From contig JAHIVB010000012.1 of NCBI GenBank assembly GCA_018816905.1, forward strand, positions 1 to 64,000: DNA of 64,000 nucleotides. The letters run 5' to 3'. How positions within the stretch are numbered: position 1 is the stretch's first letter; each line of letters opens with the position of its first letter. The translations under genes and the position numbers were made by a program. Shown one piece after another: positions 30,620-38,481 of the stretch. Under the pieces are notes generated by a model. That model ran no database searches. It saw only the letters and a list, made by a program, of their open reading frames with translations, and was not told the origin of the DNA. Source of the DNA: Bacillota bacterium (GTDB lineage: Bacteria; Bacillota_I; Bacilli_A; Izemoplasmatales; Hujiaoplasmataceae).

Positions 30620-32437
30620 ATGAAATTGGAAGCAATTAATCATCAACCAAAAAGTAATATGGCTTATGCACTCAATGAAAATACACTCTCAATCACTTTA
30701 CAAACAGGAAGAGACGATGTCAAAAAAGTTGAATTGATCGTTGGCGATCCTTTTGAATGGTATATTGAAGATGGCAAGTATCAATGGGGAGGAAAAACCT
30801 TTGCACATGAAATGATGACAAAGACATCTTTCACTGAGTTGTTCGATTATTATAACCTTGAGGTTTCTTCAACCACTAAACGATCGAAATATGCATTCCT
30901 GATATATTCAGATACGGATGTCTATTTTTATGGATGCAGAAATTTAAAAAAAGTCGACATAAAAAAAGATGAGATTTTCGTTTATGATTTATTTGGATAT
31001 TTTAATTTTCCATACATCAATGAAGAGGATTTAATTGACTCTCCAAAATGGTCAGAGAATACTATTTGGTATCAGATATTCCCAGATAGATTTAACCGAA
31101 GTATTAACAGAAAAGGGAACTATCTACCATTCAATTCAGTGACGGAAAATCTAACCAGCGAAATGTTTTTTGGTGGAGATTTATTAGGGGTTGTAGAGAA
31201 ACTCCCCTATCTAAAAGATTTAGGAATAACAGGCATCTATTTCACTCCTATTTTCAAAGCGCATTCGGTACACAAATACGATACAGAAGACTACTATAAT
31301 ATTGACCCTAGCTTTGGAACGAACGAGGACTTCAAACTTCTGGTTGATGAATGTCACAAAGCTGGAATTAAAGTGATGTTAGATGCTGTATTTAATCACT
31401 GTGGTTTCATGCATCCGTTCTTTCAAGACGTCATTAAATATAAGAAAAAATCAAAATACTGGAACTGTTTCTATATACAAGACGAAGACTTCATTGACTT
31501 TGAACTTGACGAAACAGGTAGACCAAAAGTTCATACACAAAAACCAAAATACAGAACATTTGCATTTACTCCCCACATGCCCAAATTAAATACTTCGGAT
31601 CCTTTAATGGAAGAATATTTGTTAGACGTGGCTACTTATTGGATTAAAAATTATGACATCGATGGATGGCGATTAGATGTTTCAAATGAAGTATCCCACG
31701 CCTTCTGGAGAAAGTTTAAATCAACAGTTCGAGCGGTAAAAAGCGACATTTATATCCTCGGTGAAAACTGGGACAATTCAATGCCTTGGTTAAGGGGAGA
31801 TCAAATGGATGCAGTAATGAATTATTCGCTCTCATATCCAATTTGGCAGTATTTTGGAAAATCAATGGAAATGGCTAAAATTAGTGATAATGAGTTTGTT
31901 TATCAAATCAATAAGTTATTAGTTGATTATCCGAAACCAATACAAAATCAGATGTTTAATCTACTTGATTCACATGATACAATGCGAATATTAAGTCGAT
32001 TCGAAGGAAATGTTGAATTAGTCAAACTTGCATACTTGTTCATTTTTACTTTTCCGGGATCTCCCGTCATCTTCTATGGGGATGAAATTGGATTGAGTGG
32101 CAAAGACACACAAGACTGTCGTCGGTGCATGATTTGGGATAAGTCCTTTCAAAATGTAGAGTTATATGATTTCTTCAAAAAACTAATCTCATTAAGAAAA
32201 TCTAATGTTTTCTTTCAAAGTAATGTATTGAATTTTTTAACATTCGAAGATGAATTGCTTATATATGAAAAAGAAAAATTAGTGATTTTTATGAACCTCT
32301 CTGACAAGAAAAAGAGTATACTAATTCCAGCAAAGATTCAACATTGTACTGTCCATAATCTTATGACAAAATCTAGTGAAATATTATTAGATAAAATGAT
32401 AATTTCTGAATATGATTTTAAAATTTATCAAAAATAA
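30620..32437 (+). CDS. Cytoplasmic GH13 neopullulanase/maltogenic amylase type enzyme
   Basis: Maltodextrin hydrolase of 605 residues without signal peptide. An N-terminal beta-sandwich of about 125 residues fits CBM34. The barrel starts IWYQIFPDRFNRS. Region I is DAVFNHCGFMH, the nucleophile Asp is in GWRLDVSNE, the acid Glu in ILGENWDNS and the third Asp in LLDSHDTMR. This is the GH13_20 layout, close in type to the enzyme at 14.2-15.9 kb but in a separate, divergent unit. AAGGGG lies ten bases before the ATG. Substrate preference (cyclodextrin, pullulan, linear dextrins) is not readable. Confidence 0.9.
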   Translation: MKLEAINHQPKSNMAYALNENTLSITLQTGRDDVKKVELIVGDPFEWYIEDGKYQWGGKTFAHEMMTKTSFTELFDYYNLEVSSTTKRSKYAFLIYSDTDVYFYGCRNLKKVDIKKDEIFVYDLFGYFNFPYINEEDLIDSPKWSENTIWYQIFPDRFNRSINRKGNYLPFNSVTENLTSEMFFGGDLLGVVEKLPYLKDLGITGIYFTPIFKAHSVHKYDTEDYYNIDPSFGTNEDFKLLVDECHKAGIKVMLDAVFNHCGFMHPFFQDVIKYKKKSKYWNCFYIQDEDFIDFELDETGRPKVHTQKPKYRTFAFTPHMPKLNTSDPLMEEYLLDVATYWIKNYDIDGWRLDVSNEVSHAFWRKFKSTVRAVKSDIYILGENWDNSMPWLRGDQMDAVMNYSLSYPIWQYFGKSMEMAKISDNEFVYQINKLLVDYPKPIQNQMFNLLDSHDTMRILSRFEGNVELVKLAYLFIFTFPGSPVIFYGDEIGLSGKDTQDCRRCMIWDKSFQNVELYDFFKKLISLRKSNVFFQSNVLNFLTFEDELLIYEKEKLVIFMNLSDKKKSILIPAKIQHCTVHNLMTKSSEILLDKMIISEYDFKIYQK

Positions 32438-32464
32438 AAACCGCCTAAATTGGCGGTTTTCTAT
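32436..32464. terminator. Bidirectional terminator, GH13 / pth
   Basis: The hairpin ACCGCC/GGCGGT is flanked by A4 and T4 between two convergent genes and touches both stop codons. Confidence 0.88.
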
Positions 32465-33025
32465 TTATTCTATTCCGTTATATTTATTCATCATTTCTTG
32501 AAATGAAGTTTCATTAAAGAAGTCATCAATAACGTTTGAAATGGTAATTGAAATATCATCCATTATTTTTAATTCTGTTTTTGAAAAACTGCTAAGAACA
32601 TAATCTTTCGCAGATGTATCTTCATCTCTTCCTATACCTATTTTGCATCTTTTTATACTATTCGTACCTAGGTTCTCTATGATGGATTTTAAACCATTGT
32701 GTCCACCAGCACTTCCTTTTTCTCGAAGACGAATTTTTGAAAAAGATAGGTCTAGGTCATCTGAAATAATCATTATGTTTTGGGCTTCAATATTGTAATA
32801 TTCTACGATTGATCTTACTGCATTTCCAGATAAATTCATGAATGTTTTTGGCTTCAATAAGATGTTTTTTCCAACCATAATTATCTCTGATTGAAACTTC
32901 GGTTCTTTTTTGAATTTAAGTTTTGCTTGTTTGACATACTTGTCTAGGCAAATGAATCCAACGTTGTGTTTTGACTTCTCGTATGCCTTCCCCGGATTCC
33001 CGAGTCCAACCACTAAGCGTGCCAT
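32465..33025 (-). CDS. pth: Peptidyl-tRNA hydrolase
   Basis: Recycles peptidyl-tRNA released from stalled ribosomes by cleaving the ester bond; 186 residues. Family landmarks are VVGLGNPGKAYEKSKHNVGF with the catalytic His at about 20, FMNLSGNAV and SDDLDLSFSKIRLR with the catalytic Asp, then GGHNGLKSI. It begins one base after jag, with a weak AGA-type Shine-Dalgarno, and ends the rpmH-rnpA-yidC-jag-pth cluster. pth is not usual in this cluster. Confidence 0.94.
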   Translation of the reverse strand: MARLVVGLGNPGKAYEKSKHNVGFICLDKYVKQAKLKFKKEPKFQSEIIMVGKNILLKPKTFMNLSGNAVRSIVEYYNIEAQNIMIISDDLDLSFSKIRLREKGSAGGHNGLKSIIENLGTNSIKRCKIGIGRDEDTSAKDYVLSSFSKTELKIMDDISITISNVIDDFFNETSFQEMMNKYNGIE

Positions 33026-33026
33026 A

Positions 33027-33647
33027 TTATCTCTGTCTTGGTTTGATCACAACATAACGATTTGGTTCTTCGCCTTCGGACTCTGTTGTGACGTCGCGCC
33101 AGTCTGCTAGTTTCGTATGAATGACTCTTCTTTCATATGCATTCATCTTTCCTAGTCGAGCTTCAACTCTTGAACTAGCAACATCTTTTGCGGTCTTTGT
33201 TGCTAATATTTCAAGTTGTTTTTTTCTTTGTGCCTTATATCCGCCTACATCTACTAAAACCATATAATATTCATCTGTGAATAGATTTATATAATTCTTA
33301 AGCAACACTTGAAGGGCATCTAAAGTCTTTCCATTTTTACCAATTAGAATTGGATTTTCGTTCGCATCAATATAGAATGAAACTTGCTTGTTTTCACCTG
33401 GTTTTGCTTCTACTAATGCATCAATTTCCATATCTGCCAAAATTGCTTTCAAGTACATGATGGAATCTTTTATTACATCAAATTTAACTGTAGCTTCGAC
33501 GATATAAGTTTTGTTAAGTCCTAAGATACTTTTCTTTTCTTCAACGACTCTTAAATCGACGAAGTCTTTATTTACACGCAACTCACCGGCAGCATATTTC
33601 AATGTGGTTTCGTTCATTGCTTTTGCTTCAAATTGAATCGATTTCAT
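33027..33647 (-). CDS. jag: RNA-binding protein Jag (KhpB)
   Basis: RNA-binding protein of 206 residues. The Jag-N domain is at about 1-55. A KH domain has the GxxG loop as LIGKNGKTLDALQ, and an R3H domain near the C-terminus contains YERRVIHTKLAD. Jag/KhpB associates with KhpA and is usually encoded directly after yidC, as here (15-base gap). AGAGGGGG lies nine bases before the ATG. Secure assignment. Confidence 0.92.
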   Translation of the reverse strand: MKSIQFEAKAMNETTLKYAAGELRVNKDFVDLRVVEEKKSILGLNKTYIVEATVKFDVIKDSIMYLKAILADMEIDALVEAKPGENKQVSFYIDANENPILIGKNGKTLDALQVLLKNYINLFTDEYYMVLVDVGGYKAQRKKQLEILATKTAKDVASSRVEARLGKMNAYERRVIHTKLADWRDVTTESEGEEPNRYVVIKPRQR

Positions 33648-33662
33648 AGATTCATTCCCCCT

Positions 33663-34766
33663 CTAAAATTGCTTCCGTAATTGTTCTTGTCTTTGATCTG
33701 ATTTACGATGAGCCATGTAGCTTTGGAACAATTGATATGAGTTACCTATAATCCAGTAGAATGCGATACCAGCATTTCCTAGAGCAATTGATCCCATCAT
33801 GATTACCATGAAATACATTACGTATTGCATAGATTTTTGACTTTGTTGAGTTTTCGGGTCAAGATATCTTTTCTTTTGATTTTGTTTTTGACGGTGTTGC
33901 ATTAGCCATTGACTTAGAAACATTGTTACCGCAACTATAATGGCTAACGGTAAGTTTGGTAACCAATTAGTGTTCCCTAGATGGGTCCACAAAAAATTAG
34001 TGTTCATAATGACTGATCCATCACCAAACACAGATGTAGATGTAAGTGGGAAGCGCTGAACGACTTGATACATCGCAATAAAGATAGGCATTTGCAATAA
34101 CGGCATTAAACATCCAAAGAAATTGATTTTGTATTTCTTATAGATATCCATTGTTTCCATTTGCATTCTTTGTTGAGAAGCTTGGTCTGTTCTTCCAGAA
34201 TATTTTTCTTTAACTCTATCGAGATCTGGCTGAGCCATTTGCATCTTCAAGGTTAGATCGTTGCTTTTAGCATATACAGGCCAACCTAAGGTACGAATAA
34301 CCAAAGTCATTATTAACAATCCAATCCAGTAATAATAGGTAGAACCCAGTAAACCAAAGAGATTGCTTGCATGGAATGTAAATATTGCTATTTGTGTTAT
34401 AACCCATTCCCAAACTCCGGTTTTTTCTCCAATTGGAGTCTTATATACACTTTCATAAAGTCCTGTTTGTTCTTTTGCGGTAGCCTGAAAGGTTGTAAAA
34501 GTGACTTTCACATAGTACTCTTCCGATGTCCACTCCACAAATCCTGTTCCAGTGTTGTTGTCGTAATTGGTGTAATCTGCTACCGTCCCGAGTAAGGTTA
34601 CAACCTCATTGTATGATGATCCTGCAACAGGTGTGGTACCCGTGACTTGAGTTACAATTGACTCGAAATTTGCGTATGACACTTCTCCTGATTTTGTTCC
34701 GCATGAAGCTAAACCAAAAACAAGAAGCATTACTAAAAACGTCAGTATAAGTTTGCTTTTTTTCAT
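33663..34766 (-). CDS. yidC: Membrane protein insertase YidC, lipoprotein form with extra domain
   Basis: Inserts proteins into the membrane with or without Sec; 367 residues against about 260 for Bacillus SpoIIIJ. The signal peptide ends in lipobox LASC (Cys22). Residues about 28-112 are a hydrophilic domain facing outward that is not part of the usual Gram-positive form. The Oxa1/YidC core follows with the conserved Arg158 in its first helix (LVIRTLGWPVYAKS), the cytoplasmic hairpin, and FFGCLMPLLQMPIF. It lies in the rpmH-rnpA-yidC-jag order. Confidence 0.93.
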   Translation of the reverse strand: MKKSKLILTFLVMLLVFGLASCGTKSGEVSYANFESIVTQVTGTTPVAGSSYNEVVTLLGTVADYTNYDNNTGTGFVEWTSEEYYVKVTFTTFQATAKEQTGLYESVYKTPIGEKTGVWEWVITQIAIFTFHASNLFGLLGSTYYYWIGLLIMTLVIRTLGWPVYAKSNDLTLKMQMAQPDLDRVKEKYSGRTDQASQQRMQMETMDIYKKYKINFFGCLMPLLQMPIFIAMYQVVQRFPLTSTSVFGDGSVIMNTNFLWTHLGNTNWLPNLPLAIIVAVTMFLSQWLMQHRQKQNQKKRYLDPKTQQSQKSMQYVMYFMVIMMGSIALGNAGIAFYWIIGNSYQLFQSYMAHRKSDQRQEQLRKQF

Positions 34767-34772
34767 ATTTTC

Positions 34773-35108
34773 CTATCCTTTATTTATTTTCGCGCGAGCG
34801 AATAGTTTTTCTAAATCAATTTTCACTTCTTGAAAATTTAATTCTTTAGCTTTCGGCTTGACAATAATAAAAAAATCTAAGCCATCCAAAAAATGATTCG
34901 ACCTTACAATTTCTCTTATTCTTCTTTTCATCAAGTTTCTTTCAACTGCATTCCCATATTTTTTTGGAACACTAATCGCAAAACGAAAATGAGTTTCATC
35001 TTTCTTTACGAGTTTGTAAATGACAAAAGAGCCATCGCCAACGCTGGATTTGTTTTTCATGATAAATTCAATTTCAGCACTTTTCTTTACACGATAGGCT
35101 TTTTCCAT
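34773..35108 (-). CDS. rnpA: Ribonuclease P protein component
   Basis: Protein cofactor of RNase P, which matures tRNA 5' ends; 111 residues. The signature is VPKKYGNAVERNLMKRRIRE. The ATG at 35108 (MEKAYRV) has AAGGAG six bases upstream. The open frame extends to a GTG at 35138, but those codons translate the T-run of a terminator hairpin. yidC follows after six bases. Confidence 0.93.
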   Translation of the reverse strand: MEKAYRVKKSAEIEFIMKNKSSVGDGSFVIYKLVKKDETHFRFAISVPKKYGNAVERNLMKRRIREIVRSNHFLDGLDFFIIVKPKAKELNFQEVKIDLEKLFARAKINKG

Positions 35109-35118
35109 CTTTAACTCC

Positions 35119-35162
35119 TTAAAAAAACAAAAAATCACCGAAAATATAATATTCAGGTGATT
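35119..35162 (-). terminator. Terminator between rpmH and rnpA
   Basis: On the minus strand the stem AATCACC/GGTGATT, with a long AT-rich loop, is followed by TTTTTTGTTTTTTT. It ends about 11 bases before the rnpA start, so a fraction of rpmH transcripts should stop here. Confidence 0.65.
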
Positions 35163-35202
35163 CAGGTATCATTATATATTAGGTGTAATTTTTATTTTGT
35201 TT

Positions 35203-35346
35203 TTAACGATCGGAGACAGTTAATGATTTACGGCCTCTAGCTCTTCTTCTTGCCAATACTTTTCTGCCGTTCGCTGTTTCCATTCTTGCTCTAAAACCAT
35301 GCGTACGAGCTCTTTTAATTTTACTTGGTTGGTACGTCTTTAGCAT
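35203..35346 (-). CDS. rpmH: 50S ribosomal protein L34
   Basis: Small basic ribosomal protein of 47 residues, translated by hand. It begins [18 protein letters not shown] and continues with [10 protein letters not shown] and a basic segment ending VSDR, the standard L34 pattern. AGGAGGTG lies six bases before the ATG. It is the first gene leftward from the origin and has a consensus promoter. Confidence 0.96.
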   Translation of the reverse strand: MLKTYQPSKIKRARTHGFRARMETANGRKVLARRRARGRKSLTVSDR

Positions 35347-35390
35347 ATTGGGCACCTCCTAACAATGTTATCCAAAAACTATGCTACATC

Positions 35391-35419
35391 ATTATAATTT
35401 ATTTTGATTCTTATGTCAA
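35391..35419 (-). promoter_or_regulatory. Consensus promoter of rpmH
   Basis: On the minus strand TTGACA (35414-35419) and TATAAT (35391-35396) are separated by exactly 17 bases. It is the only fully consensus promoter found in the window. Confidence 0.9.
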
Positions 35420-35676
35420 CATTTTTTGACCGGAATTTATATGATTGCTTTTTTTTATCCACCGACTAAAAAGGCCAACTTTAGAGTATAAATATAACTG
35501 TACACCTCATTAACATTTCGAGTTGATAAGTTATTTTCAACACAGTGTGGAAAACTGCTTTCAATCTCTATTTCTAGGTCTTTTTTTCTCCACGATATAA
35601 TGTTAATAAATACAAAAACAAAAAAAGTTATCCACATTATTTGTGGAAAAAAACTTGGTTCGTTTATCTTCTTATG

Positions 35677-35685
35677 TGTTATATT
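35677..35685 (+). promoter_or_regulatory. Extended -10 promoter of dnaA
   Basis: TGTTATATT, 26 bases before the dnaA ATG, immediately downstream of the paired DnaA boxes at 35628-35650. This suggests autoregulation by DnaA. Confidence 0.45.
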
Positions 35686-35711
35686 AATTATAAGACATAG
35701 GGGTATTGCAT

Positions 35712-37091
35712 ATGGAACAATATGAATTGATATGGGACAAGATTAAAAACAAATTACAAATTACACTTGATGAAGATGTATTCAATGAACATTTTGCAAA
35801 TATTTCAACTGTTTTTAAGGTTGTAAATAATGCAATTTATTTGATTGCTCCTAATTCTTTTGTTAAAAGCAAAATTGAGTCTTTTTATTTAAATAGACTT
35901 AATTCTATGCTAAACGAACATACACCGGATAAACATATGTTCAAGATAATTACAAAAGAACAAGCCGCTGAAGAAATAGCGAAAACTCAATCATATGAGA
36001 TTAACGTTCCAGAAAAGAATTTGGAAAACAAGTACAAAACGGGACTAAATAACATTTATACTTTTGAAAACTTCGTTGTTGGAGCGAGTAATCGTCTTGC
36101 GTATACCTCAGCGATGAAGGTTGCAGATCAACCTGGAGTAGTCGCAAATCCATTATACATATTTGGAGATGTTGGGCTTGGAAAAACGCATTTAATGCAA
36201 TGTGTCGGAAATTACATTCTTGAGAACGATATTAATAAAAAGGTTTTGTATGCAAAAACGGATCAATTTATTGAAGATTATGCAAAAGCTGCTCAAAGAA
36301 AATCTTTTGATGATTTTTCTCAAAAATATGAAAATGTAGATATTCTTTTAGTTGATGATATTCAATTTCTTTCAGGAAAAACTCAATCTCAACTTGAATT
36401 TTTCAAAATATTCGAAAAATTAAAAGAGAGCAACAAACAAATAGTCATTACATCAGATCGACCTGCTTCAGAATTATTTGAAATTATGTCAAGACTTACT
36501 TCTCGTTTTGAGTGGGGTCTTTCAGTAGATATCAATCGACCAAATCTAGAACATAGAATTCTGATTCTAAAGAAAAAACTACATGCAGAAACAGCTGATC
36601 CTGACTTAATTCCTGATGAAATACTTGAGTATATTGCAAGTATATTTGATAATAACGTAAGAGAACTTGAAGGGGCTTTAAAACGGGTTCTGTTCTATTG
36701 TACTGCTTTTGATTACAAGTTCACAATAGCTAACGCTCAAGAAGCTCTAAAGAACCTCGTTAATTCTAAAAACATTTCAAATTTATCGATTGAAAAAAGC
36801 AATTATAACAACATTCTTGATATTGTAAGTTCTTATTATAATATTACAACTACTGATTTACTTTCAGGAAAAAGGAAAAAACAATACGTTTTTCCTAGAC
36901 AAGTATCAATGTATATACTAAAAGAATTATACGATATGACTTATAAGAAAATCGGACAAATTTTCAACGGCAGAGATCATTCAACTGTTATTTACAGTAT
37001 CGAGCAAATTTCAAACGATATAAAAAGTGACAAAACCAAAAAATCAGATATAGAAAAATTGTTGGTTAAATGTGGAAAGAATGCATCATAA
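35712..37091 (+). CDS. dnaA: Chromosomal replication initiator DnaA
   Basis: AAA+ initiator that binds DnaA boxes and opens oriC; 459 residues. Domain I is at about 1-85 (helicase-loading). The AAA+ core has Walker A GDVGLGKTH and Walker B LLVDDIQFLSG. The domain IV DNA-binding signature is GRDHSTVIYSIEQI. AGGGG about eight bases upstream supports the ATG at 35712 rather than the in-frame TTG at 35706. DnaA boxes lie on both sides of the gene and one is inside its 3' end. Confidence 0.97.
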   Translation: MEQYELIWDKIKNKLQITLDEDVFNEHFANISTVFKVVNNAIYLIAPNSFVKSKIESFYLNRLNSMLNEHTPDKHMFKIITKEQAAEEIAKTQSYEINVPEKNLENKYKTGLNNIYTFENFVVGASNRLAYTSAMKVADQPGVVANPLYIFGDVGLGKTHLMQCVGNYILENDINKKVLYAKTDQFIEDYAKAAQRKSFDDFSQKYENVDILLVDDIQFLSGKTQSQLEFFKIFEKLKESNKQIVITSDRPASELFEIMSRLTSRFEWGLSVDINRPNLEHRILILKKKLHAETADPDLIPDEILEYIASIFDNNVRELEGALKRVLFYCTAFDYKFTIANAQEALKNLVNSKNISNLSIEKSNYNNILDIVSSYYNITTTDLLSGKRKKQYVFPRQVSMYILKELYDMTYKKIGQIFNGRDHSTVIYSIEQISNDIKSDKTKKSDIEKLLVKCGKNAS

Positions 37092-37248
37092 TTTAGTTTT
37101 TCCACACTAAAATAAGTATACTATTATAGCGGATTATGGTATAATATTAGTAGTAAATAGAATGTTTTTCTCCTCTTTTCAACACTACTAATAACAATAA
37201 TAATATTAAAAAATTTTAAGAATGAATTAAATATCAGGAGGTCGTCTT
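37071..37248. other. dnaA-dnaN intergenic region: DnaA boxes, AT-rich tract and inverted repeat
   Basis: A reverse DnaA box variant (CTTTCCACA) is at 37071-37079 and a forward TTTTCCACA is at 37098-37106. A perfect ten-base inverted repeat, TATTAGTAGT/ACTACTAATA, spans 37145-37154 and 37084+100 to 37193, with a 29-base interior (37155-37183). The following AATAACAATAATAATATT tract (about 37191-37218) is a candidate unwinding region. The TAG/TAA triplet phrases recall DnaA-trio elements, but this is by eye only. Confidence 0.55.
37137..37145 (+). promoter_or_regulatory. Extended -10 promoter of dnaN
   Basis: TGGTATAAT with TATAAT at 37140-37145, about 104 bases before the dnaN start. The left arm of the ten-base inverted repeat begins at its last base. 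Confidence 0.5.
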
Positions 37249-38373
37249 ATGAATTTTTCCATTTTAACAGAAGTGCTTTTAAATAATTTGCTAATTGCAC
37301 AAAAGGCACTTTCAACAAGAACACCAGCTCCTTATTTGCAAGGCATTAAATTGGAAGTTTATCCAAAAAAAATTGTTATGATTACGAGTAACTCTGATAT
37401 TTCAATCAAACTCTCGATTAAGGATGAAAGTTTGGAAGTTCAATCCACTGGAGATATTTTAATTCCAGGAAAATTCTTTGTTGACATTGTTCGCAAGTTA
37501 GATTCGGAAAAAATCAAATTATCAACCATTGAAAACAATGTTTTGAGAATTGAAGCCGGAAATAGTGATGTGACACTAAATTTATTAAATGTTGAAGACT
37601 ATCCTGAGCTTGAATTTGTTTTGAATGACAATCCAATAAAATTAGATTCAAAAGTGATGAAATCAATTATTAGACAAACTACTTTTGCGACATCAGCCAT
37701 CGAGAACAGACCAATACTCACCGGAGTGAACATTCGTGTAGAAGGTGAAAAATTGGTTGCTATAGCTACGGATTCATTTAGGTTGAGTCAAAAAGTGATA
37801 GATATACCTAAAAATTTCGAGAACATGAATGTAGTTATTCCAGGTAGAAGTCTAGATGAATTGTTTAAAATTCTAGAATTGAATTTAGATGAGATTCTTA
37901 TTCATTTAGATCACAAATCCATTTTATTCGAGTACGGGAATGTATTATTTCAATCAAGACTATTAGATGGTAATTTTCCAGAAACATCAAGACTTATTCC
38001 TGTTGAATTTCCTATCATCATTAAATTTAACAAACACGATCTTTTTGAAGCAATTGACAGAGCTTCCTTACTTTCTCAAAAAGACGGATCCACGAGTATT
38101 GTGAAATTACAACTTAGAAGCGATTCACAAGTTGAAATTACATCAAACTCTCCAGAAATCGGAAAAGTAATCGAAGAATTATTCCCGCTTGAAAAAGCAA
38201 TTGGAATTCCAATTAAGATTGCTTTTAGTTCAAAATATTTTATGGATGCATTAAAAACATTCAATTCGGATGATGTCTATGTTAAATTTACTGGTGAAAT
38301 TAGACCTTTTGTTATTGAAGGTGACGAAGATCCAGGATTGATTCAGTTAATATTACCTGTTCGAACAGAATAA
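37249..38373 (+). CDS. dnaN: DNA polymerase III beta sliding clamp
   Basis: Ring-shaped processivity clamp, 374 residues, three homologous domains. Family segments include FATSAIENRPILTGVNI and IATDSFRLSQ in the middle domain, and the C-terminal LILPVRTE that ends beta clamps. AGGAGGT lies six bases before the ATG. In many Firmicutes yaaA-recF-gyrB-gyrA would follow; here a terminator and an unrelated operon follow instead. Confidence 0.97.
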   Translation: MNFSILTEVLLNNLLIAQKALSTRTPAPYLQGIKLEVYPKKIVMITSNSDISIKLSIKDESLEVQSTGDILIPGKFFVDIVRKLDSEKIKLSTIENNVLRIEAGNSDVTLNLLNVEDYPELEFVLNDNPIKLDSKVMKSIIRQTTFATSAIENRPILTGVNIRVEGEKLVAIATDSFRLSQKVIDIPKNFENMNVVIPGRSLDELFKILELNLDEILIHLDHKSILFEYGNVLFQSRLLDGNFPETSRLIPVEFPIIIKFNKHDLFEAIDRASLLSQKDGSTSIVKLQLRSDSQVEITSNSPEIGKVIEELFPLEKAIGIPIKIAFSSKYFMDALKTFNSDDVYVKFTGEIRPFVIEGDEDPGLIQLILPVRTE

Positions 38374-38383
38374 AATAAACCTT

Positions 38384-38412
38384 AAAACGGAGAATTCAAT
38401 CTCCGTTTTTCT
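38384..38412 (+). terminator. Terminator of dnaN
   Basis: A perfect ten-base stem, AAAACGGAGA/TCTCCGTTTT with a six-base loop, continues into T-rich sequence 11 bases after the dnaN stop. Confidence 0.9.
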
Positions 38413-38424
38413 TTTGATGGTTTA

Positions 38425-38453
38425 TTGCATTTTCATTAGATAAATGATATTAT
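38425..38453 (+). promoter_or_regulatory. Promoter of the FAD enzyme / amidohydrolase operon
   Basis: TTGCAT (38425-38430) and TATTAT (38448-38453) are 17 bases apart, and TG precedes the -10 (TGATATTAT). It lies 29 bases before the start codon. Confidence 0.65.
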
Positions 38454-38481
38454 CATAGCGGCTTTTGAAGGGGGATTTCTA

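Larger units (their letters stand above)
35347..35711. other. oriC: rpmH-dnaA intergenic region with DnaA boxes
   Basis: This 365-base gap holds a perfect DnaA box TTATCCACA at 35628-35636. Close variants are TTATCCAAA at 35368-35376, TTATCCACC at 35455-35463, and TTTTCCACA on the minus strand at 35546-35554 and 35642-35650. Gene order rpmH | dnaA-dnaN and genes pointing away on both sides match a Firmicutes-type origin. The unwinding element itself is probably in the dnaA-dnaN gap or in the A-rich stretch at 35600-35627. Confidence 0.85.

Noticed and set aside
35455-35637. 60-codon minus-strand frame in oriC
   Set aside because: It overlaps DnaA boxes, has no ribosome-binding site or recognisable protein features.
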